From Nyssa sinensis (lineage: Eukaryota > Streptophyta > Magnoliopsida > Cornales > Nyssaceae): 64,000 nt of DNA. A model generated the notes under the pieces. It was not told the DNA's origin, ran no database searches, and saw only the letters and a list, made by a program, of their open reading frames with translations. Within the stretch, counting starts at the first letter, position 1; each line of letters begins with the position of its first letter. Location of the stretch: assembly GCA_008638375.1 (NCBI GenBank), contig VIRR01000494.1, forward strand, positions 179,162-243,161. The letters run 5' to 3'. Shown piece after piece: positions 1 through 13,000 of the stretch. The position numbers and the translations under genes are program-made.

Positions 1-26
1 AAATTCTACCAAAATTTGTCTAAGGA

Positions 27-217
27 AGTGGCCAAACATGGCCCATAAGAGTGGCCAAACATGACCCAATAGAGTGGCCAAACATGGCCCAAAAGAATGG
101 CCAAACATGACCTAAAATGATGGCCAAACATGGCCTAAAAGGGTGGCCAAACATGGCCTAAGTATTGGCCAAACATGGCCCAATAGGGTAACCAAATATG
201 GCCTAAAAAGGTGGCCA
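27..217. repeat. 23-bp minisatellite, about 8 units
   Basis: Units of the form gtggccaaacatggccYaaa start at 27, 50, 73, 96, 119, 142, 164, 187 and 210. The spacing is 23 bp with one 22-bp step. Units differ by a few substitutions, so the array is not freshly expanded. No gene is visible in it. Confidence 0.9.
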
Positions 218-489
218 AGGGCTGGTGTCAAAAAGGGTGTCAGGCTGGGTGCCCATGGGGGCTGGGCACGCATGTGCGAGGGGGGAGGCATGGCATGGGC
301 GTGGGCGCGAGGCATGGGCGCTGGGCGTGCGGCAGGCGCACACGGGCTGAGGGGTTGCTGCACTGTAGCGATAGTGTATTTGTTGCAACTGATTTTCTTT
401 GTTTTCTGAAATTTTTTTCCAAAGTGCTGTATGCTACTTTTTCCCATTTTTAGCCTATTTCCTCAAGGTTTTTAGCCCTCCATTTTTGG
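218..489. other. Short GC-rich patch and AT-rich flank, no gene
   Basis: About 130 bases (roughly 235-365) are rich in GGGC and GCATGG words and much more GC-rich than the surroundings. They are followed by T-rich sequence. Overlapping short reading frames occur on both strands because of the composition and resemble no protein I know. It may be part of a retroelement leader next to the LTR fragment that follows. Confidence 0.4.
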
Positions 490-2472
490 CACTTTTTTCA
501 CGTATATATAGGGTGTTTTACATACCTAACAATCCTTTTAATTTCACAAAAATTTAACATGGTCTCCTTTGTTTTATAAGCATTTTTCACCTAATATTTC
601 TCAACAAAATCTCCTACTCTCAAACTAGTAACCAAACTACATTCTTTAATTCAATTAAACATTCATACATCATTTAAACATACAATTCACCATATGTACT
701 CATATACTTGAAATTTAAATGTTACTAACTTTATGCTCATTACAATTTTTGGGCATTGCCCATTGTTTTCATACTATACAAGATTTCTACAAGTAAATAC
801 ACATGTCTTAGGGCTTATGCCCTCATACATACAAAATGTAGCTCTTAGGTCAAATATATTTCAAAAGTCCATTTTTCCACCGTGCTCCAATGACTTCATC
901 AAGTCTCATGTGCCACGAGTCTTATCTGTAATATATAATCCCATAAAGGGTAAACATGACGGCTTGTATGACATAATACTAATATAAAGAATAAAGTTAA
1001 GGCGTGGTATGTGCAAAGTATACATTTATAATCTATATGCCTTCCAATTCATCAATGTAATGCAATGGCAATATGCATGACTCACACATACAACTCTATG
1101 CCCAACCCATGTCTCGTTTCACAGATCGCTCACGTTAGATCAGCGAGTACTAATGCTCATTTCACAGATCGCTCCCGTTCGATTATTGAGCACTAATGCA
1201 ATGGCCAATTTTGGATTTTTCACCACAGGAACTACACCCTCATAATGCATAGCACCGAAGTGCTCAACACACGTCATGTTTCCCAAGATTCACGTATGCC
1301 AAGATGCCTTGATTTTTCTATGCAATTTCAATGAAACATTTTATCAAACACATGGTGTACGCCTTAAATAATGCATTATACTTAAAGCAATTATAACTTT
1401 TGAATCACAAAACTTTGTCTACATGAACCTAGAATGTAATCCAATCAATTACACATATAAACATATTACATATTCACAACCTTACTAAATTCTCAAAGAT
1501 TACAAAATACATAAAGTACCAACACATTGAATAAATTATAACTTTCCAACTACAAGACTTTGTCTACATGAACATAAGCTAAAATGCAATGAATTATATA
1601 TATAGTCATATTATATATTCATCACTCCAACAAATTTTCAAAGAATACATAAGTACATAAGGTACCAACCCTAGGTTTTCAAAGTAACTATAAGTTAAGT
1701 AGTTCTCTAATAACAAATAAGCATATAAGTCATACAATTAACATATAAAAATACTCCTAAACTTATCCCTATTCTTTACTTAGCAAAATATCATACCAAA
1801 AAGGGTTTTTCTTAACCATAGTGAGTTGTTCTCACTATGCAGCCTAACCAATTTGGTGAGAATGTAGCCCTTGACATGCGGAATAACTTCCTAGAAGGAA
1901 GCCTTGTGAAAATCTAAGCCTAGAAATGAGTTTTGGAGGGTTGAAAGTTAAAAAATCCTAGGTTTTCTTCACCTTTTTCTCCATGCACGACCTGCTGCTC
2001 ATTCCTCATACCAAATTTTGTGATTTTATTACTAAATGGTTCTATTTATAGTAAAAGGGCCAAGGGGTGAAAAGACCATTTTGCCCTTAATGAGCTTGAG
2101 ATCCTGTTACACTACAACCCATTCCAAAACGCCTCAATTTGATATTCTGCTTTAGCCAAAATTCTTAAAATTATTTTAAATGATATTTTTCTAAAAAATT
2201 TATTTTCATCTGTTGGCGGTTGCAGCCGGGCCCACCCAGGATGCCCTTTTCGGGTCTATTTTTTAAATTATCTTCGATTAGGCTTAAATTATCACAAGAG
2301 GTGTATTTTAACATTCTAAGCATATTTATCTTCTATGGTATACTCAAATTATGTTTCTAAACATGACTTATGCCTAAATGATACATGTATAGCGCCCTAC
2401 TGACAAATAGTGCATAAATAGTGCCCTACCAGCAAAAATGAAAAATTTATCCTGATTTTTTAGATCTTTACA
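490..2472 (-). mobile_element. Decayed gypsy-type LTR fragment (minus orientation)
   Basis: This stretch shares an ordered series of words with the better-defined LTRs at 5328, 6433, 13719 and 25772: a 'gggcttatgccct' block near 810, a 'cataatactaat' plus 'ggcgtggtatgtgcaa' block near 975, 'tttttcaccacaggaactacaccctc' near 1217, and the terminal 'gatctttaca' at 2463-2472. Read on the minus strand it therefore begins TGTAAAGATC, like the other LTRs. The opposite end (TGTCACGCCC on the plus strand) is missing or degraded near 490. No flanking duplication could be paired. Confidence 0.7.
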
Positions 2473-3165
2473 TTCCAGCAACGGTGACTTCCGGCAACGA
2501 CCCCGATTGACGGTAATTCATTCTCTCTCTCCATCTCTCTCTCACTCCCTGATCTCGAGCTGATCTTTCTTTCTTTCTCTCTCTCTCATGGCATGATAGT
2601 TAGCTATACACACACACACACATACACCCATGATACTATTTGGCATGGTTATGGATCCATCTCACCCTCACCCGAGGGAAGATAATTTTGATGGTTCCTG
2701 AATGGTAACTTTAGAATGGAATTATGGCACAAGAATAGTATTATGGGATGATTTTGAAAGAAAATATGATAGTTCATGACCTTACTATTATGGATCAAGC
2801 TATTTTTTATTTAGCTAACTAAAATAATACTGTAAATGTGATTGATATGAGAAGTTTATTTTATTTTTTTTTGGGATATATGGTCTGATTAGATGATATT
2901 TTTTATGTAGGTGTGTGATGATTAAGAGCAAATTAACTATATAAATCAAAAAACTTTAAGAATTTCAGACCAAACAAAAAAAAAAAAAATAAAATAAAAT
3001 AAAAGGAAGTTATAATTGGCAATAAAAGAAAAAAATAAAGATTAAATTCTAAATATAAGAGCACTTATTACAATTTCAAAAAATAAATGAATTAGGCAAA
3101 AAGGATTGAAGAGGATATAGTTTTTTGGATTTTGAATGTTGCAATGCTAGAGAATGGATAGGGAA

Positions 3166-3226
<61 letters not shown>

Positions 3227-3789
3227 TATTTGTGTTTGCCTTTACCTATGTAACTATGGTTGTATGGTAACAATGACATTTTCTTTCTTATAGTTATCTA
3301 CTTTTTATGTTTATTGAATAAAATCCCGAAACTCAAATGATCAAGTTACAATTTCAAGCATACATAGACACATACCCAATGACAGTGTTTGAACATAAAA
3401 CTCTTTAATTTTTTGAAGTGCCAATTAAAGTAGGAAATTAATTAGGGTTTTCAGATCAAAAGAGCCTCTTCCTGAATCCTACCTAGCATTTGATTCAAAG
3501 CTGTGATGTCTTTTAGTGACACACTCTTGTGCGTTGCTAAAAGTAGTAAGAAACTAATAAAAATATTAGTTGCCCGCGTGAAAAAGTTCCTCAGATACCA
3601 AGGCATAAAAAAGAGAAAAAAGAAATTTAAGGTATGTTTTTTTGGAGTTGAGACTTGTAAATCTTTTATTAGTCTTACATTTTTGGACAAGGGTAGTGTT
3701 TGTAACTAAATGATCATGTAACTCAATGTATAATTGCATTCATGTAAGCCTAGCCCCGTTCGGGAGTCATTTTCATCACATGTGAATCT
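2473..3789. other. Low-complexity intergenic DNA
   Basis: There is a CT-rich tract at about 2520-2590, a short (AC)n run near 2610, A-rich DNA near 2975, and a (TAA)n tract. Small reading frames at 3451-3709 have no recognisable domain. The stretch 'ccggcaacga' near 2490 resembles the interior of the related LTR at about 28270, so part of this may be LTR remnant. I see no gene. Confidence 0.5.
3166..3226. repeat. (TAA)n microsatellite, about 20 units
   Basis: An uninterrupted AAT/TAA trinucleotide run. Read on the minus strand it gives an artefactual poly-isoleucine reading frame. Confidence 0.95.
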
Positions 3790-5327
3790 TGTTGCACACT
3801 TTATTTGCTATTTTAGGGTTTTAGTGGACCAAAATGCCAGATATTGGCTTAAATACCTTGAAACCCCATCACACACCTCACCAATGATAAAATAGATTTA
3901 TACAAACTTACGACACTCAGTTCGGATCACCGGTTTGAAACTTATACAAGTTTTTGCTCCAAAAAGGCCTATTTTAGAGTTTTAAAGGACCAAAATGTTG
4001 GATATCGACCTATCCACCCCGAAATCCTATCACATACCTCAAAAATGATAAAATAGACGTATACGAACTTACAACACTCGGTTTGGAACACCAGTTTAAA
4101 ACTTATGCAAGTTTCTGTTCCAAAAAGGCCCATTTTAGAGTTTTGATAGACCAAAATGCCGGATATAGGCCAACCCACCCCAAAACCCCATCAAACACCT
4201 CACAAATGATAAATTAGACTTGTACGAACTTACAACACTCAGTTCGGATCACCGGTTTGAAACTTATGCAAGTTTCTGCTCCAAAAAGGCCTATTTTGGA
4301 GTTTTGACAAACCAAAATGCTGGATATCAGCCTACCCACCCCAAAACCCCATCACACACCACAAAAATGATAAAATAGACTTATAAAAACTTACGGCATT
4401 CGATTCGGATCATCGTTTTGAAACTTATGCAAGTTTCTGATCCAAAAAGGCCCATTTTGGGGTTTTGACAGACCAAAATGCCGGATATTGGCCTAACCAC
4501 CTTGAAACCTCATCAAAGACCTCAAAAATGATAAAATAGACTTGTACAAACTTATGACACTCGGTTCTGAGCACCGGTTTTAAACTTATGCAAGTTTCTG
4601 CTCCAAAAAGGCCCATTTTGGGGTTTTGACAAACCAAAATGTGAGATATCATCCTACCCACCCCGAAACCCCATCAAAAACCTCAAAAATGATAAAATTG
4701 ACTTATACGAACTTACGAAACTTAGTTTGGATCACCGATTTGAAACTTATGTAAGTTTCTGCTCTAAAAAGGCCTATTTTGGCAATTTGACGGACCAAAA
4801 TGCCAGATATCGACCTAACCACCCTAAAACCCCATCACACACCTCTCAAATGATAAAATAGACTTGTAAGAACTTACGGCACTCAGTTCGGATCGCCGAT
4901 TTGAAACTTATGCAAGTTTCTGCTCCAAAAAGACCCATTCTTGGGGTTTTGACGAACCAAAATGTCGGATATCGGCCTTACCACTTTGAAACCCCATCAC
5001 ACACCTCACAAATGATAAAACTGACTTATAAAAACTTACGACATTTGGTTCAGATCACTGATTTGTAACTTATACTACTTTATGTCGTTCTTACTACTTA
5101 TGCATGGAAAAAAAATATTCACATTTTATGTTCATATATATATATATATTTATGTAAGTTTCTGCTCCAAAAAGGCCCATTTTAGAGTTTTAACGGACCA
5201 AAATGCTGGATATTGGCCTAACCACCCCGAAACCCCATCACACACCTCATAAATGATAAAATAGACTTGTACGAACTTATGACACTCAATTCAGATCGCT
5301 GGTTTGCAACTTATGCTACTTTATGCC
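3790..5327. repeat. 161-bp tandem satellite array, 9-10 units
   Basis: The same base of the marker 'accaaaatg' falls at 3828, 3989, 4150, 4311, 4472, 4633, 4794, 4956 and 5197. The period is thus 161 bp, apart from one 162-bp step and one 241-bp step that carries an 80-bp insert (about 5085-5155). Each unit also carries 'ataaaatagactt', 'cagttcggatcaccg' and 'gctccaaaaaggcc'. The last unit is cut by a solo LTR at 5327 and resumes at 19821. Confidence 0.95.
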
Positions 5328-6432
5328 TGTCACGCCCTGAATTTCCATGAACCCGAGGCGCGAGTGTAACGAAACTACAAGAAAATAAAATAAAGAAATA
5401 AAAGACAATCACCTACATCTCAACATTAGCTCAATTCAGGCTCTGATACAATTCCATAAACATTATCCATTGTTTCACAACATACAAATTAAACATGCAT
5501 AGTTCAGGGCTTATGCCCTTGTACAATATCAACACATCTCACAATATGCCCCTAAGGGCCAAAATCATTCTAAGCTCATGTCTCCTCCACTCTGTAAGAC
5601 TCCCTCAAGTCTCAAGTACTGGGAGTGTCATTTGTAATGTGTTGTCCTATAAATGGGTCAGCTCAACTACTGGTATAATATAATGCTAATGCAAGGAACA
5701 AAATTAAGGCGTGGCATGTGTAAGTGTATATTTATATCTACATGGCATTTTATATCATCCATACAATGTACTAGTAATAATCTACATGTCATCCAACTCA
5801 TTAACATAATTTAAGGCGTGGCATGTGCAAGTATACATTTATATCTACATGGCATTTAATATCATCCATACAATGTACTAACAATAATCTACATGCCATC
5901 CATGCAAACTCTATACCACATCCATGAACTCATTGATACGATGTAATGAAAATGTACGTGACACACCTACACAGTTCTGTACCACACCCATGTCAACTCC
6001 ATGCCATGTTAACTCTATGCCACACCCATGTCAACTCATGCCATGTCAACTCTATGCCATGTCAACTCTATGTCACACCCATGACTCACTTTATGGACCT
6101 TCTCCGACGGCATGAGTACCCACGTATGTCTCATTTTACAGACCTTCCCCGACGGACTTGAATAACCACGTATGTCTCATTTTACAGACTTTCCCCGACG
6201 GACATGAGTAACCATGTATGTCTTATTTTACGAACCTTCCCTAACGGACATGAGTAACCACGTATGTCCAACACCAAGTGCTCAACTCACACCATGCTAC
6301 CAATGAATCACACTATGCCAAGATGCTTTGATTCATCATGCAACAATACAATCTCATCGAAGCCTTTCATTCATACATGAAGCATGCCTTAAACAATAAT
6401 ATTTAAATCACAATATTCCATCATCATGTGTA

Positions 6433-9400
6433 TGTCACGCCCCGAATTTCTGACCGAAACCCGAGGTGCGACTGACGAACAGAAAGTAAATAAAATAAAA
6501 GATAATTAAACAGATTTCTGAATTTATGACAAATTAAATAGAGTTCTTTAATTTTCTAAAAATTTCGGCAGCACCTCCTTTGTTTTTCGAACCTTTTTCC
6601 CCCTGATAAACACAATACAACAAGTATATATACAACAGTCACAATCCATCCTCACTCGATGGCCACAACTCTAGCAAAGTTAAATATACATCTCTACTTA
6701 TACAATCCATCACGTCTACTCCTACACTTAGACTAAAAGATCACAAATTCATTATTTATTACAATATACAATGTCATTTCTATGCTTTTCAGAAATACAC
6801 CAATCTTTTATAATGTCTAAATACGCCCCAAGGGTCCAAATATTCTTCCAAATTCATTCCCTCTCCTTTCTCCAAGATTTCATCAAGTCCCGCGTGCCAG
6901 GAGCTTTATCTGAAACCTGTGCCCACGAATGGGTCAGCGACAACATGCTGGTATGACATAATACTAATGCAAGAAACAAAACTAAGGTCGTGGCATGTGC
7001 AAGTGTACAGTTATTTCTATATGGCATTCGATGTCCTGATGACAGTTTATGAACAGTATGCAATATATGAACAGGATGCGTGACACACCCATGCAACTCT
7101 ATGCCCACCCATGTCTCATGATACGGTCCTTCCCCGTCGGCATGAGTACCTTGTATGTCTCGCTTCACGGTCCGGAACCCGTCAGGCAGGCGAGTACCTA
7201 TTGGCCGATTTTGGGTTTTTCACCACAGGATCTGCACCCTCATAATGCACCAGCACCTCGTGCTGACCCACACCATGCTTTCAAGAAATCACACGATGCC
7301 AATATGCCATGATTTCGTCGTGCAATGATACAGTTCAAATGAAACATCTCTTTCATAAGCATATGCAACATGCTTTAAATAATGCATCACATTTAAGATT
7401 AACAATAGCATTTAAATTACAAGATTTCACCCATAAATCTACGTGTCATGCTCGATCAATCCCAACACTTATACAATTCTACATGTCGCCATATCAGCGA
7501 TCCTTCTAAAGCATAAATCACATTTGATGACAACTCAAGAAGTAATTCATAACACCCACAGATTCATAAAGAACACGTAAGCATATAAACAATCAAATTC
7601 TAAGTGGTTTCCTAATAGCAATTACGCATAGAGAACATTCAATCATCTTATCAAATACTCCTAAGCTTAATCTCATTTCTCACATTAGTAGAATATCATA
7701 CCTGATAGGGTTGGTCACAACCCTACTAAGCGGTGTCCACTATGCAATCCAAACAACCCTTAGGTAACTTAGTCCTCCAATGGAATCATGTCAAGCTTAT
7801 GCTTATCTCCACTCAGCCAATCTTTGGAGAATTTGCAGTCAAGCGTGAACCAACCCCTCGTGCATCCCGAGTTTGAGGTTGCTCTCCAGTTCATGGTTTA
7901 GCAGTTGAAGAAAACACACCCGCAGGTTGATCGAGTCGGCCAACCATTTTAAATCCAGTTTCATCAGCTTCTTCAGCCTTGACCCCATACTCAAATTGGA
8001 TAATCGAATTACTACGTACATTCCTCACCGTGCCATCATAACAGATAACAACATCCTGAAGGATGGCCATTAAGTTTTTGAATAAAGTTCCAGGCTCAGT
8101 CAACCGCCTAGATGAACGGACAATAACTTCTCTGCTTGAAATTGAGTGAGCCATCTCCACTCGAGTTTGCATCATTAAACTCATTCCATCTTGAACAGCA
8201 GGTGCTGCAGCACTCCTGCAGTGTTCACATTCACCAACTATTTGAAATTGGAGCTCCAACCATCCAATACCAAGCATGACTCACACTTAACCTTTCAATT
8301 CTTCATAGTAATCATAAACCGACAAGCTATACAAAAACAACACCTCTTGACCTAACGTAGTTTTGCCCCTGACAAAATTCCAATTTGATTCTCAATTTCC
8401 GATCTGTACCTGAACCATTCCACCAGTTCAACTGCTACTAACATACGTACACATAAATACCACCCCGTACCATAACTCCCTCTTCATCTTCACATTACAA
8501 GTGACCATCCATACAAATCAATTTCCCTTCAACAAACCAACTACAAGGAGGTTCAACAAAGCAACAAGAAATCGACACTTGATCGAACCTCCTGAGACAA
8601 TCCATCCCACAACTCGTATTTGAATCCCAATTCCCAACTTCACCTCCAAACATAGGCGCGGTTGGGTCAACAAAATCAGACCGAACCCTTTTCTGTTACC
8701 TTTCAATCACCCAAACCCAAATCCTGCAATATCCCCACACCTGCTGCCACTATACACACACAGCAACGACAACCGAGCCCCCCCCCGACAGAAACCACAA
8801 CCAAACAGGGCAGTCGAACCTCAATTTAAATCACAAACCACAAGCCTTACACAAGCATCACCTGCTGCCATTTTCTTCTTCCCTCAATTTAACCATAACA
8901 AATCAATCCATACAACTGCCGATGATTATTTATTTATGCACCGCTATATCGCTACATACACACGTACATATCCATACAGTTTTGAGCCACAATAGGAAAA
9001 ATCGCAACTGCTTCCAGCGCTACACAGATATATCCACACAGATATATATCATCCCTGTTCGAAACCAAGAACGGCAGAAACCGAGGAACCCTCACCAAAT
9101 CGCAGCATCATATTTTTTTCCTATAACAAATCCCGAATCAGCAGCTCTAATTACGGCAAACACATTCAAAACCCAGTCCACAACTGCCACAACAAAATTC
9201 CCAATTTTTGACACATTTTAACCTTGGTCTGCATCTCCTGGACTCCCTTTCCTGAACCACTACACCTACACGCACACACAAATACACATACATATATATA
9301 CACGTACATATACACACAACCGTAACAACAATCTGTTCCTTCCCCTGTTCGGCGTCAAACCCAGACAGCCAACACACACCAAATCGCAACACCATTCACA

Positions 9401-10078
9401 AAATTGTAACCCCAATCGCAACCCAAAATCCATCGCAAACCGTCGCAAATCCGTCGCACTCTGACGCGAGCTCGGACACGCGAGACGCGACGGCCGCCGA
9501 CCAGATCTCCCTCCCCTCGCGACCACCGCCGTCCGTAGCCCCGTCCATTCTCTCTCGCGACCACCGCCGCCTCTTCTTCTCTCTTCTTCCCTCTCTCTTT
9601 TTCCCCTTTCTCTTTTTCTCTCTTTTCTTTTCTTCCTCCCCTGTTCTTCACGCGACCTCAGCCGAGACTTGAACCATCCCCTTTTTCTTCTTTTCTCTTT
9701 TCCCTTTTCTTTTTCTTTCCCTCTTTTCTTCTTTTATTCATTTTCCACCACACCCATATATATATGTATATATATATATATATATATTATACCATACTTT
9801 ATATTTTATTTATGTATACTATTACACATTTTTATTTTTTATTTTATTTTATTTTTTCATATATTAATTTTGAATGTAAATAAAGTTGGTATAAAGCTGG
9901 CTCAATATCAGTATTATTTGTTTTGACGTCTCCGGGTGTCCGTTCGCGTCTTATGTCATTTTTATTATTCATTTATTTATTTATTTTTTTTTCAAAATTA
10001 AATTAATTAGAAATTTAGGACATTCGCAGTGTTCTAATAAAAAAAAAAATTTTTATCCCAAATTTTCGAATCTTTACA
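6433..10078 (-). repeat. 3' LTR of the LARD (3646 bp)
   Basis: This is the downstream LTR in the minus-strand sense. It lies immediately beyond the polypurine tract (10079-10091) and ends at the gtgta duplication. A long pyrimidine tract (about 9540-9740 on plus) and a CG-rich patch (9440-9545) fall in its first quarter in sense orientation. Translations of all the chance frames are identical to those of the partner LTR, apart from the one across the TA run. Confidence 0.93.
7975..8157 (-). pseudogene. Captured fragment of RNA polymerase largest subunit, Pol V/IV-like (3' LTR copy)
   Basis: A 128-codon open frame (8277 down to 7891) lies in the LTR in sense orientation. Its codons 41-101 match the domain-5 region of a nuclear multisubunit RNA polymerase largest subunit: HSISSREVIVRSSR, then EPGTLFKNLM, then YDGTVRN, then SNSIIQFEYGV. 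In Pol II the same place reads as the G-R-E-G...Y-D-N-T-x-R-N...V-I-Q-F-x-Y-G block. The wording here is closest to what I know of plant Pol V (NRPE1) and less like Pol II. The frame around it (codons 1-40 and 102-128) is not clearly polymerase, so this is a fragment with no catalytic aspartate loop and no likely enzyme activity. The related LTRs at 490, 5328 and 25772 lack it. Assignment to Pol V and not Pol IV is from memory of the family and needs a search. Confidence 0.8.
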
Positions 10079-10091
10079 TCCTTCCCTCCTT
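10079..10091 (-). promoter_or_regulatory. LARD polypurine tract
   Basis: The minus strand reads AAGGAGGGAAGGA directly followed by the LTR start TGTAAAG. This is the plus-strand priming site typical of Ty3/gypsy elements and confirms the minus orientation. Confidence 0.9.
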
Positions 10092-13000
10092 AAAGAAATT
10101 TCGTCCCGAAATTTAAAAATTATGCCTCTCCTTGATAAGATAATAAAAGATCAATTCAAAACGCATTGTATCATGGAGACGTGCAGCCTCACCTATGGAT
10201 CATTCACCTCTCCCTCAGCCAGGCGATGTGAGACGACTTATCACCTTCTCCCTCCCCCCCTTTCCGGCTCAGCCACTCCGGGCAGGCAGGGTCCCTCGGC
10301 CCGCGCCTCCACACTCCCTGCTAGGGTCTGGTTCCGATCCCATCCGTAACGACTCACTCCACATGGCACAACACGTAACGAAATCCTTAACATGTTGGTT
10401 CATCAATGCAAACTTTTCAAATCCATCCATGCCTCACGGCCTGCTTCAATAACTCAATACAACAACAAAAATAAAGGGGAGCTCTCACTGTTTACCAAGA
10501 CACCTCAAAGCCTCTCACACACTTGCTAACCATCTTACCAATCTCAAATCAAGTCATGTAATCATCTAATGATTCACCACAATGGCATCAATACCAAAAT
10601 CTTAAAATAAGGTCATCATCGTCTACCCTAGTCTATATATAACCGAGACTAAGTGTCATGCATCAATAAAATTAGTCTATTCATTTCAAGCCTATATGTG
10701 TTAACTAAACATTCGAATGAAGGCAACATAGTCTATACATTCCAAATACAAAATTTAAAACAACATATCAAGGTTTGAAAAAGACAAAGCATTAGAGGAA
10801 ATAAAAAGAATATCTCAATTCCTTCTAAGATTGTTTCAACTCATCATTGTTCTAGTCAACTTCTCAAATAAAGTCTCATAACAATAGAGATTCTCAGTGG
10901 AACTCGCCACTAATTCCAACTACGAATATACGTCAATCCTTAATCACATGTACCCAAAACACATGTATATATATAAACAGAATAAACAAACAACATTCAG
11001 TGTCTAACACGTATCTTACCACATCAGTACTCAAGTATAAAATCCATCCAAGAATATACACATACACAAATAAGCACACCACCTGTCACACAGGTAATTT
11101 GGTATACATCCAGCCCTATGGATATCTAGGCTCATAGCCTATATCACAGACAACGAGTTCAAATTCTACCTTTTAATTTCACTTAGCCTGCTACGTAGAT
11201 ATAAACATCCAGTCTCAGCTCCTCACTAAACAAGCATACCACATGTCACACACATTTCACATACTAAAACAACTGTACTTAACCCAATCATGTAATCCCA
11301 ACCAGTCCAATCAAGTCGACGTCTAACCCCTCCTATCTCATAACGAAGTCCACCCCAAAAGGATCCACGGACACCCCGTGAAATAAAGAAAAACATCTCC
11401 CTCAGGAGTACACACCGTCACTCTCCTCCTGTAGTAGTCTACACTCACCCAAAAATGTAAATAACTGATCTATCCTCAATGTAATACCAAGACTAGACAC
11501 GTCAAGTAGAATGAAGTCAAAAGAAAAGATGTAACCAGCTATCTCTACCGAGCAATATCTACAGATCCTCATCAGTATCCCACTATCTCAACTGGTGAAC
11601 CCTACTATGGTGGAACAAGGCAATCATCGCAAGCCCCTGAATAAAGTAAAATCTCCCAAGTGCAATTTTCATTATCTAGATCTAGACAACATAAACATTT
11701 ATAACTTAATCCAAACTAACCAGACTCATCCATAACTTTTACCCACGTATTTCTAAACGACAAGTAAAAACCACCATTCACTCCTAAGTCATATAACAAT
11801 GTAGACCCTCAAGTTCTAGTGCCTCAACCTCAATATTTTCACTCTAAGTATATTTGCACAATTGCATCTTAAACACAAGATTCATATTAAAAAAAAAAAT
11901 TATACCACCCAACTCTTAACCTGATACACAATTTCCCTCAAAGTAGCAACCAACGCTTACCTTTTATTCACTCATAATTCTGAAATCAACCTTATCAACT
12001 AAGTTAGAACTAAGTTCATAACCGATCCCCTCAGCTTGGTCCAATTCATACTACTCATTATTTTTTTTCACAAAGCCTACATTCATAAGTTCATTAAATC
12101 AAGCACTATTCTCATCACATCCAAGTATCGATCATCTCATAGAACTAGGTCAGACTAGTATTTATCAGTAGGTTACTCCCCCAGTTCACCACAATATAAC
12201 TAATCTCAATTAAATGAAGAAATCATCAAAACCCCTAACTTTTAGATTCGCCTTCGTATTCCAATTCAATACTCATCCTATGTACGAAATCAATATTCGA
12301 TTACATCGTAATCTGAATTAACCCACAACAATAGTTTCCAAACCCCTCATGTCCTCACAATTTACCTTAGACAAAAGATCATTAATTATCGCCTGACAAT
12401 CTAACACATCTTACAAACACGCTTGCTTAATTAACACTTATATAACTCAAGTCAATCATTTACACCCGTTAGTCAAATTAAACAATGAACACTGATTTCT
12501 GACACATCCTTTCACAATGAAGGGATTTATTTAAACAATGTAACTTTCACACTCTCAAGTCACGCTAGTATTCAACTAGCCCACCAACACTCAACCCTAA
12601 GCGAATGCTATTCAAAAATAATGTATTTCTCCACCAACGAGTTTAACACAAGAATATCTCTCTATCCACTACCCGGTCCATACACAAAAATCTTCACAAG
12701 TTTAAATTCTTATTTTAGCATTTTAAGGTCTTATGTGTCTTTTTATTTATGGTTCTCTACTTCATTGGTATGTGTTTAATTAAGGCTTTTATAATTCTTT
12801 CATTATTTCTTACTTATATAACTAGGTGATAACCCTTCATGGATCACAACTCCTTTTGTTACTGGCTGATGGGGCGCCATCCATCAACTGTAACGCAAGA
12901 CCTGAGACCAATCCAGTCTGTATAAATATCATAGTCATAGTACTATAATCCATGAATATCGGGTACTAACCTAGCATACCTATACATATATATAATAACA

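Noticed and set aside
27..217. CRISPR-like array
   Set aside because: The units are contiguous 23-bp tandem repeats without unique spacers, and the genome is a plant's.
2101..2115. 'cactacaa' as the missing CACTA left end
   Set aside because: It continues as 'cactacaaccc', not CACTACAAGAAAA, and has no AGCGACGC repeats beside it.
6854..7168. 104-codon minus frame, present again at 14140-14454
   Set aside because: Ordinary LTR sequence. Related LTRs carry the same DNA without the frame, and it has no protein resemblance.
9355..9651. 98-codon Arg/Glu/Gly-rich minus frame
   Set aside because: Composition artefact of the pyrimidine tract in the LTR; no domain.
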